From contig JBBRMJ010000002.1 of the NCBI GenBank assembly GCA_038230895.1, positions 40,668-104,667 on the forward strand: a DNA stretch of 64,000 bases. The letters run 5' to 3'. Every line of letters begins with the position of its first letter. Within the stretch, counting starts at the first letter, position 1. The notes under the pieces are model-generated. The model saw only the letters and a list, made by a program, of their open reading frames with translations. It did no database searches and was not told the origin of the DNA. Made by a program: the position numbers and the translations under genes. Positions 26,837-35,240 of the stretch are shown piece by piece. This stretch comes from JAJXTN01 sp038230895 (lineage in GTDB: Bacteria; Patescibacteriota; Saccharimonadia; Saccharimonadales; UBA4665).

Positions 26837-27627
26837 ACATTCTCTACGTCGGTGATGTCATGGGGGAAATGGGGCTGCAAGTGGTGGAGAAAGTCTTGCC
26901 TGGAATTCGGAAAGATAGGCAAGTTGATCTGGTGATTGCCCAGGCGGAGAATGTCACTCAGGGCAGAGGCATTACGCCGGAAGATTTCACGCGATTGCGG
27001 AAAGCTGGTGTTGATTTTTGCAGTGGTGGCAATCACACCTTCGATCAGGACAATATTTTTACACAACTCAATGATCCTGAGCAGCCAATTATTCGCCCGG
27101 CAAATTACCCGGCGGGAACTCCTGGTTTAGGTTGGAAGTATGTGGGCACAGCGGCCGGTAAGGTTTTAGTTGTCAGTCTGCTTGGTCAGATAGTAGGGAA
27201 GCATGCTGACATGGTTGTCGATAACCCTTTAGAAGTCATTGATGCCATTCTGAAGTTACAGAGGGATGTGCCAAAAGTAGCGACTGTCGTGAACTTTCAT
27301 GGTGATTTTAGTAGTGAAAAAGTGATTATTGGCAACTATCTCGACGGACGCGTTAGCCTGGTAGTGGGTGACCATTGGCATGTACCAACGGCTGATGCGC
27401 AAGTGTTGCCCGGCGGGACGGCGCATATCACCGACGTCGGCATGTGTGGATCGCTGGATTCGTCGCTTGGAGTTGCCTACGCTAGTGTCATCCCACGCTG
27501 GAAAAGTGGTCGCCAAACAGTGAATGTTCTAGAAACCAAAGGTCGCCAACAATTTAATGCCGTACTGGTTGAGACAGACACCCAAGGCCTTGCTAAATCT
27601 ATCGAACACATCCGCCAGATATTCTAA
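26833..27627 (+). CDS. ymdB: YmdB-like metallophosphoesterase
   Basis: A 264-residue calcineurin-like phosphoesterase of the YmdB group. Metal-binding motifs are GDVMGE (6-11), AENVTQGRG, GGNHTFD, NFHGDFSSEK and DHWHVPTADAQVLPGGTAHITDVGM. In Bacillus the homologue hydrolyses 2',3'-cyclic AMP and lies next to rny. The same neighbourhood, with a CYTH gene between, is kept here. The start at 26833 overlaps the CYTH stop (ATGA). Confidence 0.93.
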   Translation: MNILYVGDVMGEMGLQVVEKVLPGIRKDRQVDLVIAQAENVTQGRGITPEDFTRLRKAGVDFCSGGNHTFDQDNIFTQLNDPEQPIIRPANYPAGTPGLGWKYVGTAAGKVLVVSLLGQIVGKHADMVVDNPLEVIDAILKLQRDVPKVATVVNFHGDFSSEKVIIGNYLDGRVSLVVGDHWHVPTADAQVLPGGTAHITDVGMCGSLDSSLGVAYASVIPRWKSGRQTVNVLETKGRQQFNAVLVETDTQGLAKSIEHIRQIF

Positions 27628-27651
27628 CTAGTAAAAACACTGGTTTTTCGT

Positions 27652-27667
27652 TATAATCACCTCTGTT
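27652..27667 (+). promoter_or_regulatory. tRNA-Pro(TGG) promoter, class A
   Basis: TATAAT followed by CACCTCTGTT. It matches the tRNA-His element (34771-34786) and the tRNA-Gly element (41673-41658) at 15 of 16 positions. Confidence 0.7.
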
Positions 27668-27677
27668 GTATTTGTAG

Positions 27678-27755
<78 letters not shown>

Positions 27756-27874
27756 ATTGATATTTTGACCTTTCCTTGATTTGACACCTCCACGTATCTT
27801 CAGTCATTTCACCTTGTTCAGCGTTGAGTGATATTTCCAACCGAGTTGCTAGTTATTTATTTGTTTACTTTTGG

Positions 27875-27887
27875 TATAGTTTCACTC
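27875..27887 (+). promoter_or_regulatory. tRNA-Pro(CGG) promoter, class B
   Basis: TATAGT followed by TTCACTC, 44 nt before the tRNA. The 12-mer ATAGTTTCACTC recurs upstream of tRNA-Arg(TCT) at 38510-38499 (minus strand) at nearly the same distance. Confidence 0.5.
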
Positions 27888-27931
27888 GGGATGTTTCACT
27901 TGTTTCCATGAAATGTTCCTGTTGGATATTT

Positions 27932-28008
27932 CGGTGTGTGGCGTAGTTTGGTTGCGCGCGTCGTTCGGGACGACGAGGTCGTGAGTTCAAATCTCGCCAC
28001 CCCGACCA
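27932..28008 (+). tRNA. tRNA-Pro (anticodon CGG)
   Basis: A 77-nt cloverleaf with anticodon loop TTCGGGA (CGG), anticodon stem CGTCG/CGACG, T-loop TTCAAAT and encoded CCA. The acceptor stem has one non-pair (T4 against C69). It lies 177 nt downstream of tRNA-Pro(TGG) and has its own promoter-like box. Confidence 0.85.
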
Positions 28009-28050
28009 AACATCTGTATAGACAATAATTTAGTGACAGAAAGGATGCGT

Positions 28051-28389
28051 ATGAACTCAGTTAAATCATTGTGGGCGATGGTGCAAGGCGATCCGGTGTT
28101 TATGCGACGAGTGAATGGCTGGTTCACGCTTTTTTGGGTGGCGATGATTCCCGTATCGTTCGGTATGCATTGGCTCAGTAGCGTGACCTATGTTTCAGCA
28201 CTATCACTCTGGGCACTGGTGTCAGGACATTGGTCAGCGTGGCAGGCGGCACGAGTAGAGGTCAATCAGGCAATAGAAGCTAAAAAACATGACGAAGAGG
28301 ATATACCCAATGAGGTGGCCCATGAAGTTGTGAAGCGAATAAAGTCAGCTACTCATAAAAAACCTACAACAAAGAAGACGACAAATTGA
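28051..28389 (+). CDS. Small two-helix membrane protein
   Basis: A 112-residue protein with two membrane helices (roughly residues 20-40 and 45-62) and a charged Lys-rich tail ending KKPTTKKTTN. AGAAAGGA 5 nt before ATG 28051 decides the start. I do not recognise the family. The pattern of a short hydrophobic hairpin plus basic tail recurs among small Patescibacteria proteins. Confidence 0.65.
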   Translation: MNSVKSLWAMVQGDPVFMRRVNGWFTLFWVAMIPVSFGMHWLSSVTYVSALSLWALVSGHWSAWQAARVEVNQAIEAKKHDEEDIPNEVAHEVVKRIKSATHKKPTTKKTTN

Positions 28390-28528
28390 GCTTTGTGTGA
28401 GTTGTGATTGTCGGCCTTGTACCAGCCCAGTAGCGCACAAGGAAAGGCATCAATACCGATGGTTCCGTTAGAGGCAGTAGCGACATGTTGCCATTGACAT
28501 AAGCGTTAAGTAATGATAATATATGTTA

Positions 28529-28870
28529 ATGAAATCTAATGAAGTCGGAGAACTAGTGGTCGCGCTTGGCTCAGGTATTTTTCTTGGTCTTGGTGGATTA
28601 GCATGTGTCCCTGCTGGCATACAGTTCGCTGATGTGGTTCAGGCCGAAAATACTTATAACGAATTTAAGCATGTCTACAATAAACACGCAGCTGCGATTG
28701 CCCATGATGATATGGATGCGCACGTGGTTGATGCCGCTAAATATGGTGCGGTCGGACTCGGACTTATAATCCCTGGACTGTTACTGTTCCCCAAAAAAGA
28801 AATTTCTAATAAGAAGCTCAGATGGAGCTATGAGACACCGACAGATGAAGATGCGGTCTCTACGGCTTAG
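28529..28870 (+). CDS. Small two-helix membrane protein
   Basis: A 113-residue protein with membrane helices at about 8-30 and 70-90, separated by a polar loop rich in His/Asp/Glu. Not recognised. GATAAT (28515-28520) lies 8 nt before ATG 28529; an in-frame ATG is also present 6 nt earlier. It is probably a single-gene transcript. Confidence 0.6.
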   Translation: MKSNEVGELVVALGSGIFLGLGGLACVPAGIQFADVVQAENTYNEFKHVYNKHAAAIAHDDMDAHVVDAAKYGAVGLGLIIPGLLLFPKKEISNKKLRWSYETPTDEDAVSTA

Positions 28871-28945
28871 TACTTGGACGTTACCAGCATAAAGCTTGTC
28901 TGATACCACTACCTTTCCATGGCTTTTGCAGTACAATGAGACCCA

Positions 28946-29575
28946 ATGATGACTATGCTTACGGTTCTGATTGTTTTGGCGTTGCTGCTCAGTAATGAAG
29001 TGTGGTGGCGTAAGCTGCGTGCCCATAGCGAGATTAATCGTAAATTTATACATATTACCGTGGGGAGTTTCGTGGCCTTCTGGCCATTCTTCCTGAGCTG
29101 GAATCAGATCCGATTGTTGAGTCTGGCCTTCTTGGTTGGGGTCGTCATTTCCAAGTACCTGCATATTTTCAAAGCTATTCACAGTGTGCAGCGGCCGACT
29201 TGGGGTGAGATATTCTTCGCTTTAGCCGTTGGCGGTGTCACGTTTATCACGCAGGATAAATGGATCTACATGGCAGCCTTGTTACAGATGGCCTTGGCTG
29301 ACGGCTTGGCGGCTATCGTCGGTGTCCAGTATGGGCGTAAGCAGCGTTACCTCGTGTTTGGGCAAGTTAAGAGCATCGTGGGCACAGCGACGTTCGTGCT
29401 GGTGTCTGTGTACATTTTGCTGTCATTCACCTATGCCAGTGCCACGCCACTGGGCATAGCAGAGATTGTTGGATTGGCGGTTGCGGCTGGCGTGATTGAG
29501 AACTTTGGCGTTTTTGGCCTCGACAATCTGCTTGTGCCCGTGCTGATAGCCAGCGTACTACAGTATATGGCTTAG
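28946..29575 (+). CDS. Membrane lipid kinase or cytidylyltransferase-like protein (SEC59/VTE5-type)
   Basis: A 209-residue polytopic protein with about six membrane helices and the motif NRKFIHI (about 31-37) shared by dolichol kinase, phytol kinase and CTP:phosphatidate transferases. A later cytosolic loop contains ADGLAAIVGVQYG and GQVKSIVGT, matching the nucleotide-binding part of that superfamily. It may phosphorylate a polyprenol or diacylglycerol. TACAAT is 8 nt before the ATG. Confidence 0.7.
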   Translation: MMTMLTVLIVLALLLSNEVWWRKLRAHSEINRKFIHITVGSFVAFWPFFLSWNQIRLLSLAFLVGVVISKYLHIFKAIHSVQRPTWGEIFFALAVGGVTFITQDKWIYMAALLQMALADGLAAIVGVQYGRKQRYLVFGQVKSIVGTATFVLVSVYILLSFTYASATPLGIAEIVGLAVAAGVIENFGVFGLDNLLVPVLIASVLQYMA

Positions 29576-29593
29576 ATAGAAATTATGACCGAT

Positions 29594-31426
29594 TTAGATT
29601 TTGCCGGTGTGAGCCCGCAGGGCGTTGAAGATCACTACCACGTCAACGACTTCCTGGAGAATGGCGCCGGTTAATGCCGAGAATTTGCCAGTTGCAAACA
29701 GGAGCATGAGTGCCAGACTGATGGCGATGCCGATCAGAATACTTTGTTGGGCGATGAAGAAGGTGCGCTTCGCAACACTGACAGCGGTGGCCACCCGACT
29801 GAAATCGTTGGTCATGATGACCATATCAGCTGATTCGCTGGCGGCAGTGCTGCCACGAGCTCCGAGGGCTATTCCGACATCAGCGGCCGTCAGGGCAGGG
29901 GCGTCATTGACACCATCACCGACAAAGACCAGAGGTCGGTGTTTGACTTCGCCCAGAATGCGCAACTTATCGGCAGGCAACATTTCGGCGTGAACATGCT
30001 CGATCCCCAGTTGCTTGGCAATTGAGGCGGCGGTTGCTTGATTATCACCGGTGACCATGAGGCTGTGTTTGATGCCTAGGCGCTTGAGCAAACCTAGTGT
30101 TGCTTTGGTCTCCGGTCGTAATTCGTCGCTGAGTTTTATGACGCCTGCCAATTTGCCATCAGCTGCCACATAGACAGCAGTCTGCATAACACTGTCGGTT
30201 TTGAAGCGTGCTGGTAGCTGGACGTCGTGCTCGGTGAGTAAGCTCAGTCGGCCGACAAGTACGTGTTGGCCTTTGGCTGAAGCCATGACACCACGGCCGG
30301 CGACCTCTTGGACGTGCTTGGCTTTGACGACTTTTAACTTTTGGCTTTGGGCTGCATGGACAATTGCATGAGCCACCACATGGTTAGAGCTTTGCTCCAG
30401 ACTGGCGGCGAGTGCGAGCACGTCGTCTTTCTTGAATTCACCATAAGCCTCAATGCCATCGACACTCAATTCACCCTTGGTCAGCGTACCAGTTTTATCG
30501 AAGGCGATGGTTTCGGCTTCAGCTAATTTTTCGAGTGCCGAGCCAGTTTTGACAATGATACCGAAGCGACTCGCCCGACTCATGCCACTGATAAGCGCGA
30601 TGGGCGCTGCCAGCAAAAGCGGGCAAGGTGTGGCCACAACTATGACTTCGAGGAAGCGAATTGCTTGGCCACTGATCACCCAAACCGTCACAGCGATGGC
30701 AAAAGCGGCGAAGGTAAATGGTAGGCTGTAACGTTCTGCCAATCGGACAAAGGGCGCTCGGGAGGCTGAGGCGCCGCGTACTAATGTAATAATCTGCTGA
30801 TACTGGCTATCAGCTGCAGTGGCCAGTGCTTTGGCGGTTATAGCACCGTCAAGATTGATCGAACCACTGACGATTTGATCGCCAACTTGCTTGACCTGAG
30901 GCAGACTCTCGCCAGTCAGGCTAGATTCATCGAGGCTGGCTGTACCATCCAAAATGACGGCATCGACGGGCACCAGTTCACCCGGTTTGATGAGGATTTT
31001 ATCGCCAACATGTAATTCACTGACCGCAACATCAACGGTTTTGCCCTTGCGCAGCACATGGGCCTTTTGCGGCGCGTGCTTCAGGAGTGCATCAAGCTCG
31101 CCCCTTGCGCGGTGCTCGGCATAATCTTCTAAGGTTTCACCACCAGTTAACATCACGACAACAACAATTGCTGCCCAGTATTGGCCGAGTAACACTGATG
31201 CCCCTATGGCGGTCGCTGCCAGGATGTCGATGCCGTACGTACCGGCTCGAACATCTTCTATCATGCCCCAGAGCAGCGGGAATAGTTCGATGATAGCCAC
31301 AACACTTAACAGCCATTTGGCGGCTAAGTGTTGGCCGCTGAGTTGCAGTATCAGGCCAATAATTATGGCCAGCATTGCCAGGCTGAATAGTTTATAGTCA
31401 CGCAAAAGTCGGATCAGTCGTTTCAT
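29594..31426 (-). CDS. P1B-type heavy-metal translocating ATPase
   Basis: A 610-residue P-type ATPase. It has six to eight membrane helices, the actuator motif SLTGES, the phosphorylation motif DKTGTLT and the hinge GDGVNDAPAL. The metal-site helix carries TPCPL rather than CPC. There is no N-terminal metal-binding domain, and the usual SEHP/HP motif reads SNHVV. It probably exports a divalent metal. ATG 31426 has AAGGGAGC upstream; a TATACT box is near 31455. Confidence 0.88.
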   Translation of the reverse strand: MKRLIRLLRDYKLFSLAMLAIIIGLILQLSGQHLAAKWLLSVVAIIELFPLLWGMIEDVRAGTYGIDILAATAIGASVLLGQYWAAIVVVVMLTGGETLEDYAEHRARGELDALLKHAPQKAHVLRKGKTVDVAVSELHVGDKILIKPGELVPVDAVILDGTASLDESSLTGESLPQVKQVGDQIVSGSINLDGAITAKALATAADSQYQQIITLVRGASASRAPFVRLAERYSLPFTFAAFAIAVTVWVISGQAIRFLEVIVVATPCPLLLAAPIALISGMSRASRFGIIVKTGSALEKLAEAETIAFDKTGTLTKGELSVDGIEAYGEFKKDDVLALAASLEQSSNHVVAHAIVHAAQSQKLKVVKAKHVQEVAGRGVMASAKGQHVLVGRLSLLTEHDVQLPARFKTDSVMQTAVYVAADGKLAGVIKLSDELRPETKATLGLLKRLGIKHSLMVTGDNQATAASIAKQLGIEHVHAEMLPADKLRILGEVKHRPLVFVGDGVNDAPALTAADVGIALGARGSTAASESADMVIMTNDFSRVATAVSVAKRTFFIAQQSILIGIAISLALMLLFATGKFSALTGAILQEVVDVVVIFNALRAHTGKI

Positions 31427-31481
31427 TAAAGCTCCCTTGGTCGATTGTTCTACACAGTATATCAAGGATTGGTATCGCCCA

Positions 31482-31500
31482 TGCTATACTATATATAGCA
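31482..31500. promoter_or_regulatory. Inverted repeat upstream of the MDR oxidoreductase
   Basis: TGCTATA-CTATA-TATAGCA lies in the divergent region between the P1B ATPase and the oxidoreductase. It overlaps TATACT, so it may be an operator controlling one or both genes. Confidence 0.5.
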
Positions 31501-31557
31501 ATGGTTCGTCTAAGTTGACGGACAGTGATTCTCATTAATATATCTGAGGGAGGCTCT

Positions 31558-32496
31558 ATGAAAGCAGCGCAAATCAACGATTACGGTACCAAGGATGTCT
31601 TGAAGGTAACTGATGCGGCCGACCAGCCAGCTATCACTGAAGACCAAGTGCTGGTGGCAGTCCACGCCGCTGGCGTCAACCCGTTTGATGTCAAAGTCCG
31701 TGAAGGTCAAGTTCGTCAGATGGCTGAGCTCAGTTTCCCGGCTATCTTGGGCGGTGACGTCGCTGGGATGATTGCAGAGCTTGGTAGTGGTGTGACTGGT
31801 TTTCAGATTGGTGATGAAGTCTATGGCCAAGCTGGTGCCCTGAGCGGTCACGGTTCGTTCGCCGAATTCACACCCGTTAAAGCCGGGTCGTTGGCCACGA
31901 AGCCTAAAAATATCGACTTCATCACTGCCGCCGCCTTACCACTGACTGGCAGTAGCACCTACCAGGCTTTGGTCGATCATATGAATCTACAGCCCAACCA
32001 GAAAATTCTGATTCACGGTGGTGCTGGTGGCATCGGTTCGCTGGCTATTCAAGTGGCAAAACATTTGGGCGCACAGGTGACAACTACGGCCGGGCCGAAG
32101 GATATTGACTATGTCAAACAACTCGGGGCCGATGAAGTGATTGACTATACCACTCAAGATTTCTCGCAGCTCGCGCATGATTATGATGCAGTGTTTGACA
32201 CCATCGGCGGCGAAACCAATCAGAAATCATACGAAGTTCTAAAGCCAGGCGGCATATTGGTGTCCATGGTCGCACCGGCCAATGACGACCTGGTGAGCCA
32301 GCACGGTATCAGCTATATTCACCAATTCACGCAAACGAACACTGACCGCTTAACCAAGATTGCCGAAATGGTTGAGGCAGACAGGCTGAAGGTCAATGTC
32401 GACAAGGTTTTCCCGCTCGATCAAGCACCTGATGCGCTCGACTATCTCCAGACCGGCCACCCGCGTGGCAGAGTTGTTATTCAAGTCGTTTTGTAA
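31558..32496 (+). CDS. Quinone-oxidoreductase-like MDR dehydrogenase
   Basis: A 312-residue medium-chain reductase. The GroES-like N-terminal half (VAVHAAGVNPFDVKVREG) lacks zinc ligands, as in quinone reductases. The Rossmann half has HGGAGGIGSLAIQVAK and the NADP-binding LGADEVIDYT stretch. It is likely an NADPH-dependent quinone or enone reductase for detoxification. GAGGGAGG is 5 nt before the ATG. Confidence 0.9.
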   Translation: MKAAQINDYGTKDVLKVTDAADQPAITEDQVLVAVHAAGVNPFDVKVREGQVRQMAELSFPAILGGDVAGMIAELGSGVTGFQIGDEVYGQAGALSGHGSFAEFTPVKAGSLATKPKNIDFITAAALPLTGSSTYQALVDHMNLQPNQKILIHGGAGGIGSLAIQVAKHLGAQVTTTAGPKDIDYVKQLGADEVIDYTTQDFSQLAHDYDAVFDTIGGETNQKSYEVLKPGGILVSMVAPANDDLVSQHGISYIHQFTQTNTDRLTKIAEMVEADRLKVNVDKVFPLDQAPDALDYLQTGHPRGRVVIQVVL

Positions 32497-34652
32497 TTGT
32501 TTGCTGCTTCGTCTAAGACGGGCAGGGCGGATACCAAAGGCAAACTTATGATAACTTTGGTGCCTTTGTCGGGTTCGCTGGTAACGACAATCTCACCATG
32601 GTGCTCGTCTACGATCAACTTCGCGAGATATAGGCCGATGCCCTCACCGTCAAAATCGTATTGTAAGGTACTACTAGCGCGGTGGAATTTATTGAAGATG
32701 GTGGGTAATTCCTGGGACGGGATGCCGATGCCAGTATCAGTGATGGTCACCACTAGTTTGCCGGCAGCGACCTCAGCTTCAAAAGCAATGGTGCCAGTCT
32801 TGGTGAACTTAAAGGCATTATCGAGAATGTTCCAAAAGGCGGCACGTGTACGCAAAAGATTGGCACTCAGCCGGGCGTCACCAACGTTAATAATCACACT
32901 CAGCTGCACGGCTGAATCCTTCATTTGCAGTTTCATCTGGTCAACCAGTGGCTCGAGGATCTCGAGAGCAGTAACGGGTTTGTGGACGAACTCCTCACCG
33001 CCTTCTAGGGTAGCGATCGTCAGTAAATCATCAACCAGCTGTTTGAGTTTTCCCAAGCTGCCGATGATATTGTTGAAGTATTTTTGCTGGTCAGCATTCA
33101 GGGGCGTATCGCCAATCATGTCGGTATAGCCATTGATGATGGCCAGCGGTGTCCGTAAATTGTGAGAGGTCAACATGATGAATTCGGATTTCATACGGTC
33201 ATCAGCTTGGAGCTTCTCGTGAGCTTCGCGTAGTTCGTGGGTTGCTTCATCAACTTTGCGCTCCAGCGTGCTATTGAACTGGCTAATTTCTTCGTAGCCT
33301 TGTGAGCGGACAATGGCCACGGCCAGTTGATTGGATAGAATGTTGAGGATCCGAACGTCCTGTCGGGTAAAAATATCACCAGATTGTTTGGTACCCATCA
33401 GTAGGAAACCGACCAGTTTACCGCCACTGATTAGCTGGGCGGCCATGCGGAGCTTGTGCTGTTCCATGATAGCTCGTCTTGGATCACCCTCAGGCAAATC
33501 ATCCGCGAGCATGACGAGTGATTTGTGACGTAAGAGTTTTAGCTCGTCGAGGCTGCAGCGAATAGCGGTGTTTTGCGTCGTGCTGAACTGCTGTTCCATT
33601 GCGATGTCCTTCTCGCCGGTAATAGCGAAGGCCCCTGTCGTGACCCCCAGCTCAGTACAGAGGAAGTCCAGGCTAGATTGTAGTAATGGGTCAAGTCTTT
33701 GCTCGCTTGCGAGGATCTCAGCAACCCGCCGAAAACTTTCTTCAGGATTATACCAATGGCGACGAACCAGGCGGTTAACCCTTTGTTCCAGCCAAACTCT
33801 GGCCGGCTGAACCACCAGTGTCAGGGCCGCAGCGATCACGACGATGCCATTGATGACATCCGTTGGCTGCTGCAAATGGCTATCGAGCAAGTGCTTGGAA
33901 ATGCCTAATACAACCACCAGCAGCCCGAAAGAGCCCAAGTAGGTGGTGGTTTTGGCGCCAATGGTATGGATGTCGATGTAGCGATTACGCACGAGACCGT
34001 AGCCAACGAAGACGATGAAACAAACGGCCAGCAGCAGATTAACCTTGGCGCCACCAACCGTTGGATAGAATATCGGCAAAATGGCGTTGAGTATGATTCC
34101 ACCGAGTGCCGCCACACCGATGCCAAAGGACACATACCGAATCTGATTTTTACCGACTAAGGAAGCATGCACATATTGGCGATAGAGGATGAACAAAGCA
34201 AACCCACTCACACCAACCAGTAGCAGGATGTAGACAATGTATAGTGGCCCGGGTGTGATAACAACCGCATGGTTTTTAATGGTAATGGCCGAAATAACCC
34301 ATGAGCTGGTGGAGAACAGACCGCCAGCAATTGCAGCTGGTAATATGCCCCAACGTATCAGGCTACTTGGTTTTGCCCCACTGGGGAAACGAAAGCTGAA
34401 ATAACAGATACTAAGTAATAGCCACAGACCGCCAACCAAGGTGAGTCTGGTTGTACTGGCAGTCAGCGCCAAGTTATCAGTCGTGTAGGAGTAATAGTTG
34501 CTTGTTGCCCAGAAAACTCCCATCAGCGCCACCACGAAAAATGACGGTGTGAAACCATTTCGTGGGTTACGAATCCAGGCTACGATGCTGACCGTGAGCG
34601 TGAGGAAGTCAATTGCTAGAATCGCCAGCAGCGTCAACAGAGATGAACTCAT
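32481..34652 (-). CDS. 7TM-GAF sensor histidine kinase
   Basis: A 723-residue kinase. Seven or so membrane helices (about 1-250) resemble the HisKA 7TM sensory module. A GAF-like domain (about 310-450) and a coiled coil follow, then HisKA with the phospho-His in SHNLRTPL (near residue 497), and HATPase with DNAFKFT, DTGIGIP and GEGIGLYLAK. No response regulator lies nearby. It may use a regulator encoded elsewhere. Confidence 0.92.
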   Translation of the reverse strand: MSSSLLTLLAILAIDFLTLTVSIVAWIRNPRNGFTPSFFVVALMGVFWATSNYYSYTTDNLALTASTTRLTLVGGLWLLLSICYFSFRFPSGAKPSSLIRWGILPAAIAGGLFSTSSWVISAITIKNHAVVITPGPLYIVYILLLVGVSGFALFILYRQYVHASLVGKNQIRYVSFGIGVAALGGIILNAILPIFYPTVGGAKVNLLLAVCFIVFVGYGLVRNRYIDIHTIGAKTTTYLGSFGLLVVVLGISKHLLDSHLQQPTDVINGIVVIAAALTLVVQPARVWLEQRVNRLVRRHWYNPEESFRRVAEILASEQRLDPLLQSSLDFLCTELGVTTGAFAITGEKDIAMEQQFSTTQNTAIRCSLDELKLLRHKSLVMLADDLPEGDPRRAIMEQHKLRMAAQLISGGKLVGFLLMGTKQSGDIFTRQDVRILNILSNQLAVAIVRSQGYEEISQFNSTLERKVDEATHELREAHEKLQADDRMKSEFIMLTSHNLRTPLAIINGYTDMIGDTPLNADQQKYFNNIIGSLGKLKQLVDDLLTIATLEGGEEFVHKPVTALEILEPLVDQMKLQMKDSAVQLSVIINVGDARLSANLLRTRAAFWNILDNAFKFTKTGTIAFEAEVAAGKLVVTITDTGIGIPSQELPTIFNKFHRASSTLQYDFDGEGIGLYLAKLIVDEHHGEIVVTSEPDKGTKVIISLPLVSALPVLDEAANNYKTT

Positions 34653-34770
34653 TGTTTAATCATAACATCAATGCTTACGCTTATCGGTTACGTCGCTATA
34701 CCGGGTGTTGATATTGGCCGACTTTTAAGCTGATAAAAGGCTGAAGGTTGTGTAACAGTCGCCAATCCGA

Positions 34771-34786
34771 TATAATCACCCCTGTT
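34771..34786 (+). promoter_or_regulatory. tRNA-His promoter, class A
   Basis: TATAAT plus CACCCCTGTT, identical over 16 nt to the tRNA-Gly element. TTGTGT at 34748-34753 gives a 17-bp spacer. Confidence 0.75.
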
Positions 34787-34817
34787 CTGTGCAGGTATAT
34801 TTGCGCTTGGACGACGA

Positions 34818-34894
34818 GGCGGACGTAGCTCAGTTGGTAGAGCGTCGGGTTGTGGTCTCGAATGTCGCGGGTTCAAGCCCCGTCGTTCGCCCCA
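34818..34894 (+). tRNA. tRNA-His (anticodon GTG)
   Basis: The encoded extra G(-1) at 34818 faces C73. The acceptor GCGGACG/CGTTCGC, D arm GCTC...GAGC, anticodon loop TTGTGGT (GTG), T-loop TTCAAGC and encoded CCA are all visible. G(-1) is the identity element expected for histidine tRNA. Confidence 0.95.
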
Positions 34895-34908
34895 AAAATA
34901 GTATGTTT

Positions 34909-34937
34909 AAAAGCCCCTATTTAATGGGGGCTTTTTT
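34909..34937 (+). terminator. Intrinsic terminator of tRNA-His
   Basis: AAAAGCCCC pairs with GGGGCTTTTTT around an 8-9-nt loop, followed by a T run. The next gene's TATAAT begins 3 nt later. Confidence 0.9.
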
Positions 34938-34951
34938 GATATAATGCACCT

Positions 34952-35170
34952 ATGAAGAGAAGCAATAACAAGATGCGGGCTATGTATTATTTGATGACAG
35001 TTCGTCTCTTAGCAGTGATTGTTTTAACTGCATTGCTCGAACAGACAAAAATCATTACGGGTCCACCTGGAATTGGCAGGTACGCCGCCTCATTCCTGGT
35101 TGCGCTGTTGCTTATAGCCGTATTTGCTGAAAAGCACTTGGTAAAGTTAGCTAAAAAGCTTGCCAGTTAG
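34952..35170 (+). CDS. Small two-helix membrane protein
   Basis: A 72-residue protein with a basic N-terminus and two membrane helices (about 12-28 and 45-62). Not recognised. TATAAT at 34940-34945 lies 6 nt before the ATG and directly after the tRNA-His terminator, so this is one of the clearest leaderless genes in the window. Confidence 0.65.
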   Translation: MKRSNNKMRAMYYLMTVRLLAVIVLTALLEQTKIITGPPGIGRYAASFLVALLLIAVFAEKHLVKLAKKLAS

Positions 35171-35240
35171 CAATTACTCTTAAATTCAGCCAGCTATTTT
35201 AAAGGGAGAACTGCGGTTCGAAACTTGTCAACAACTCTGG

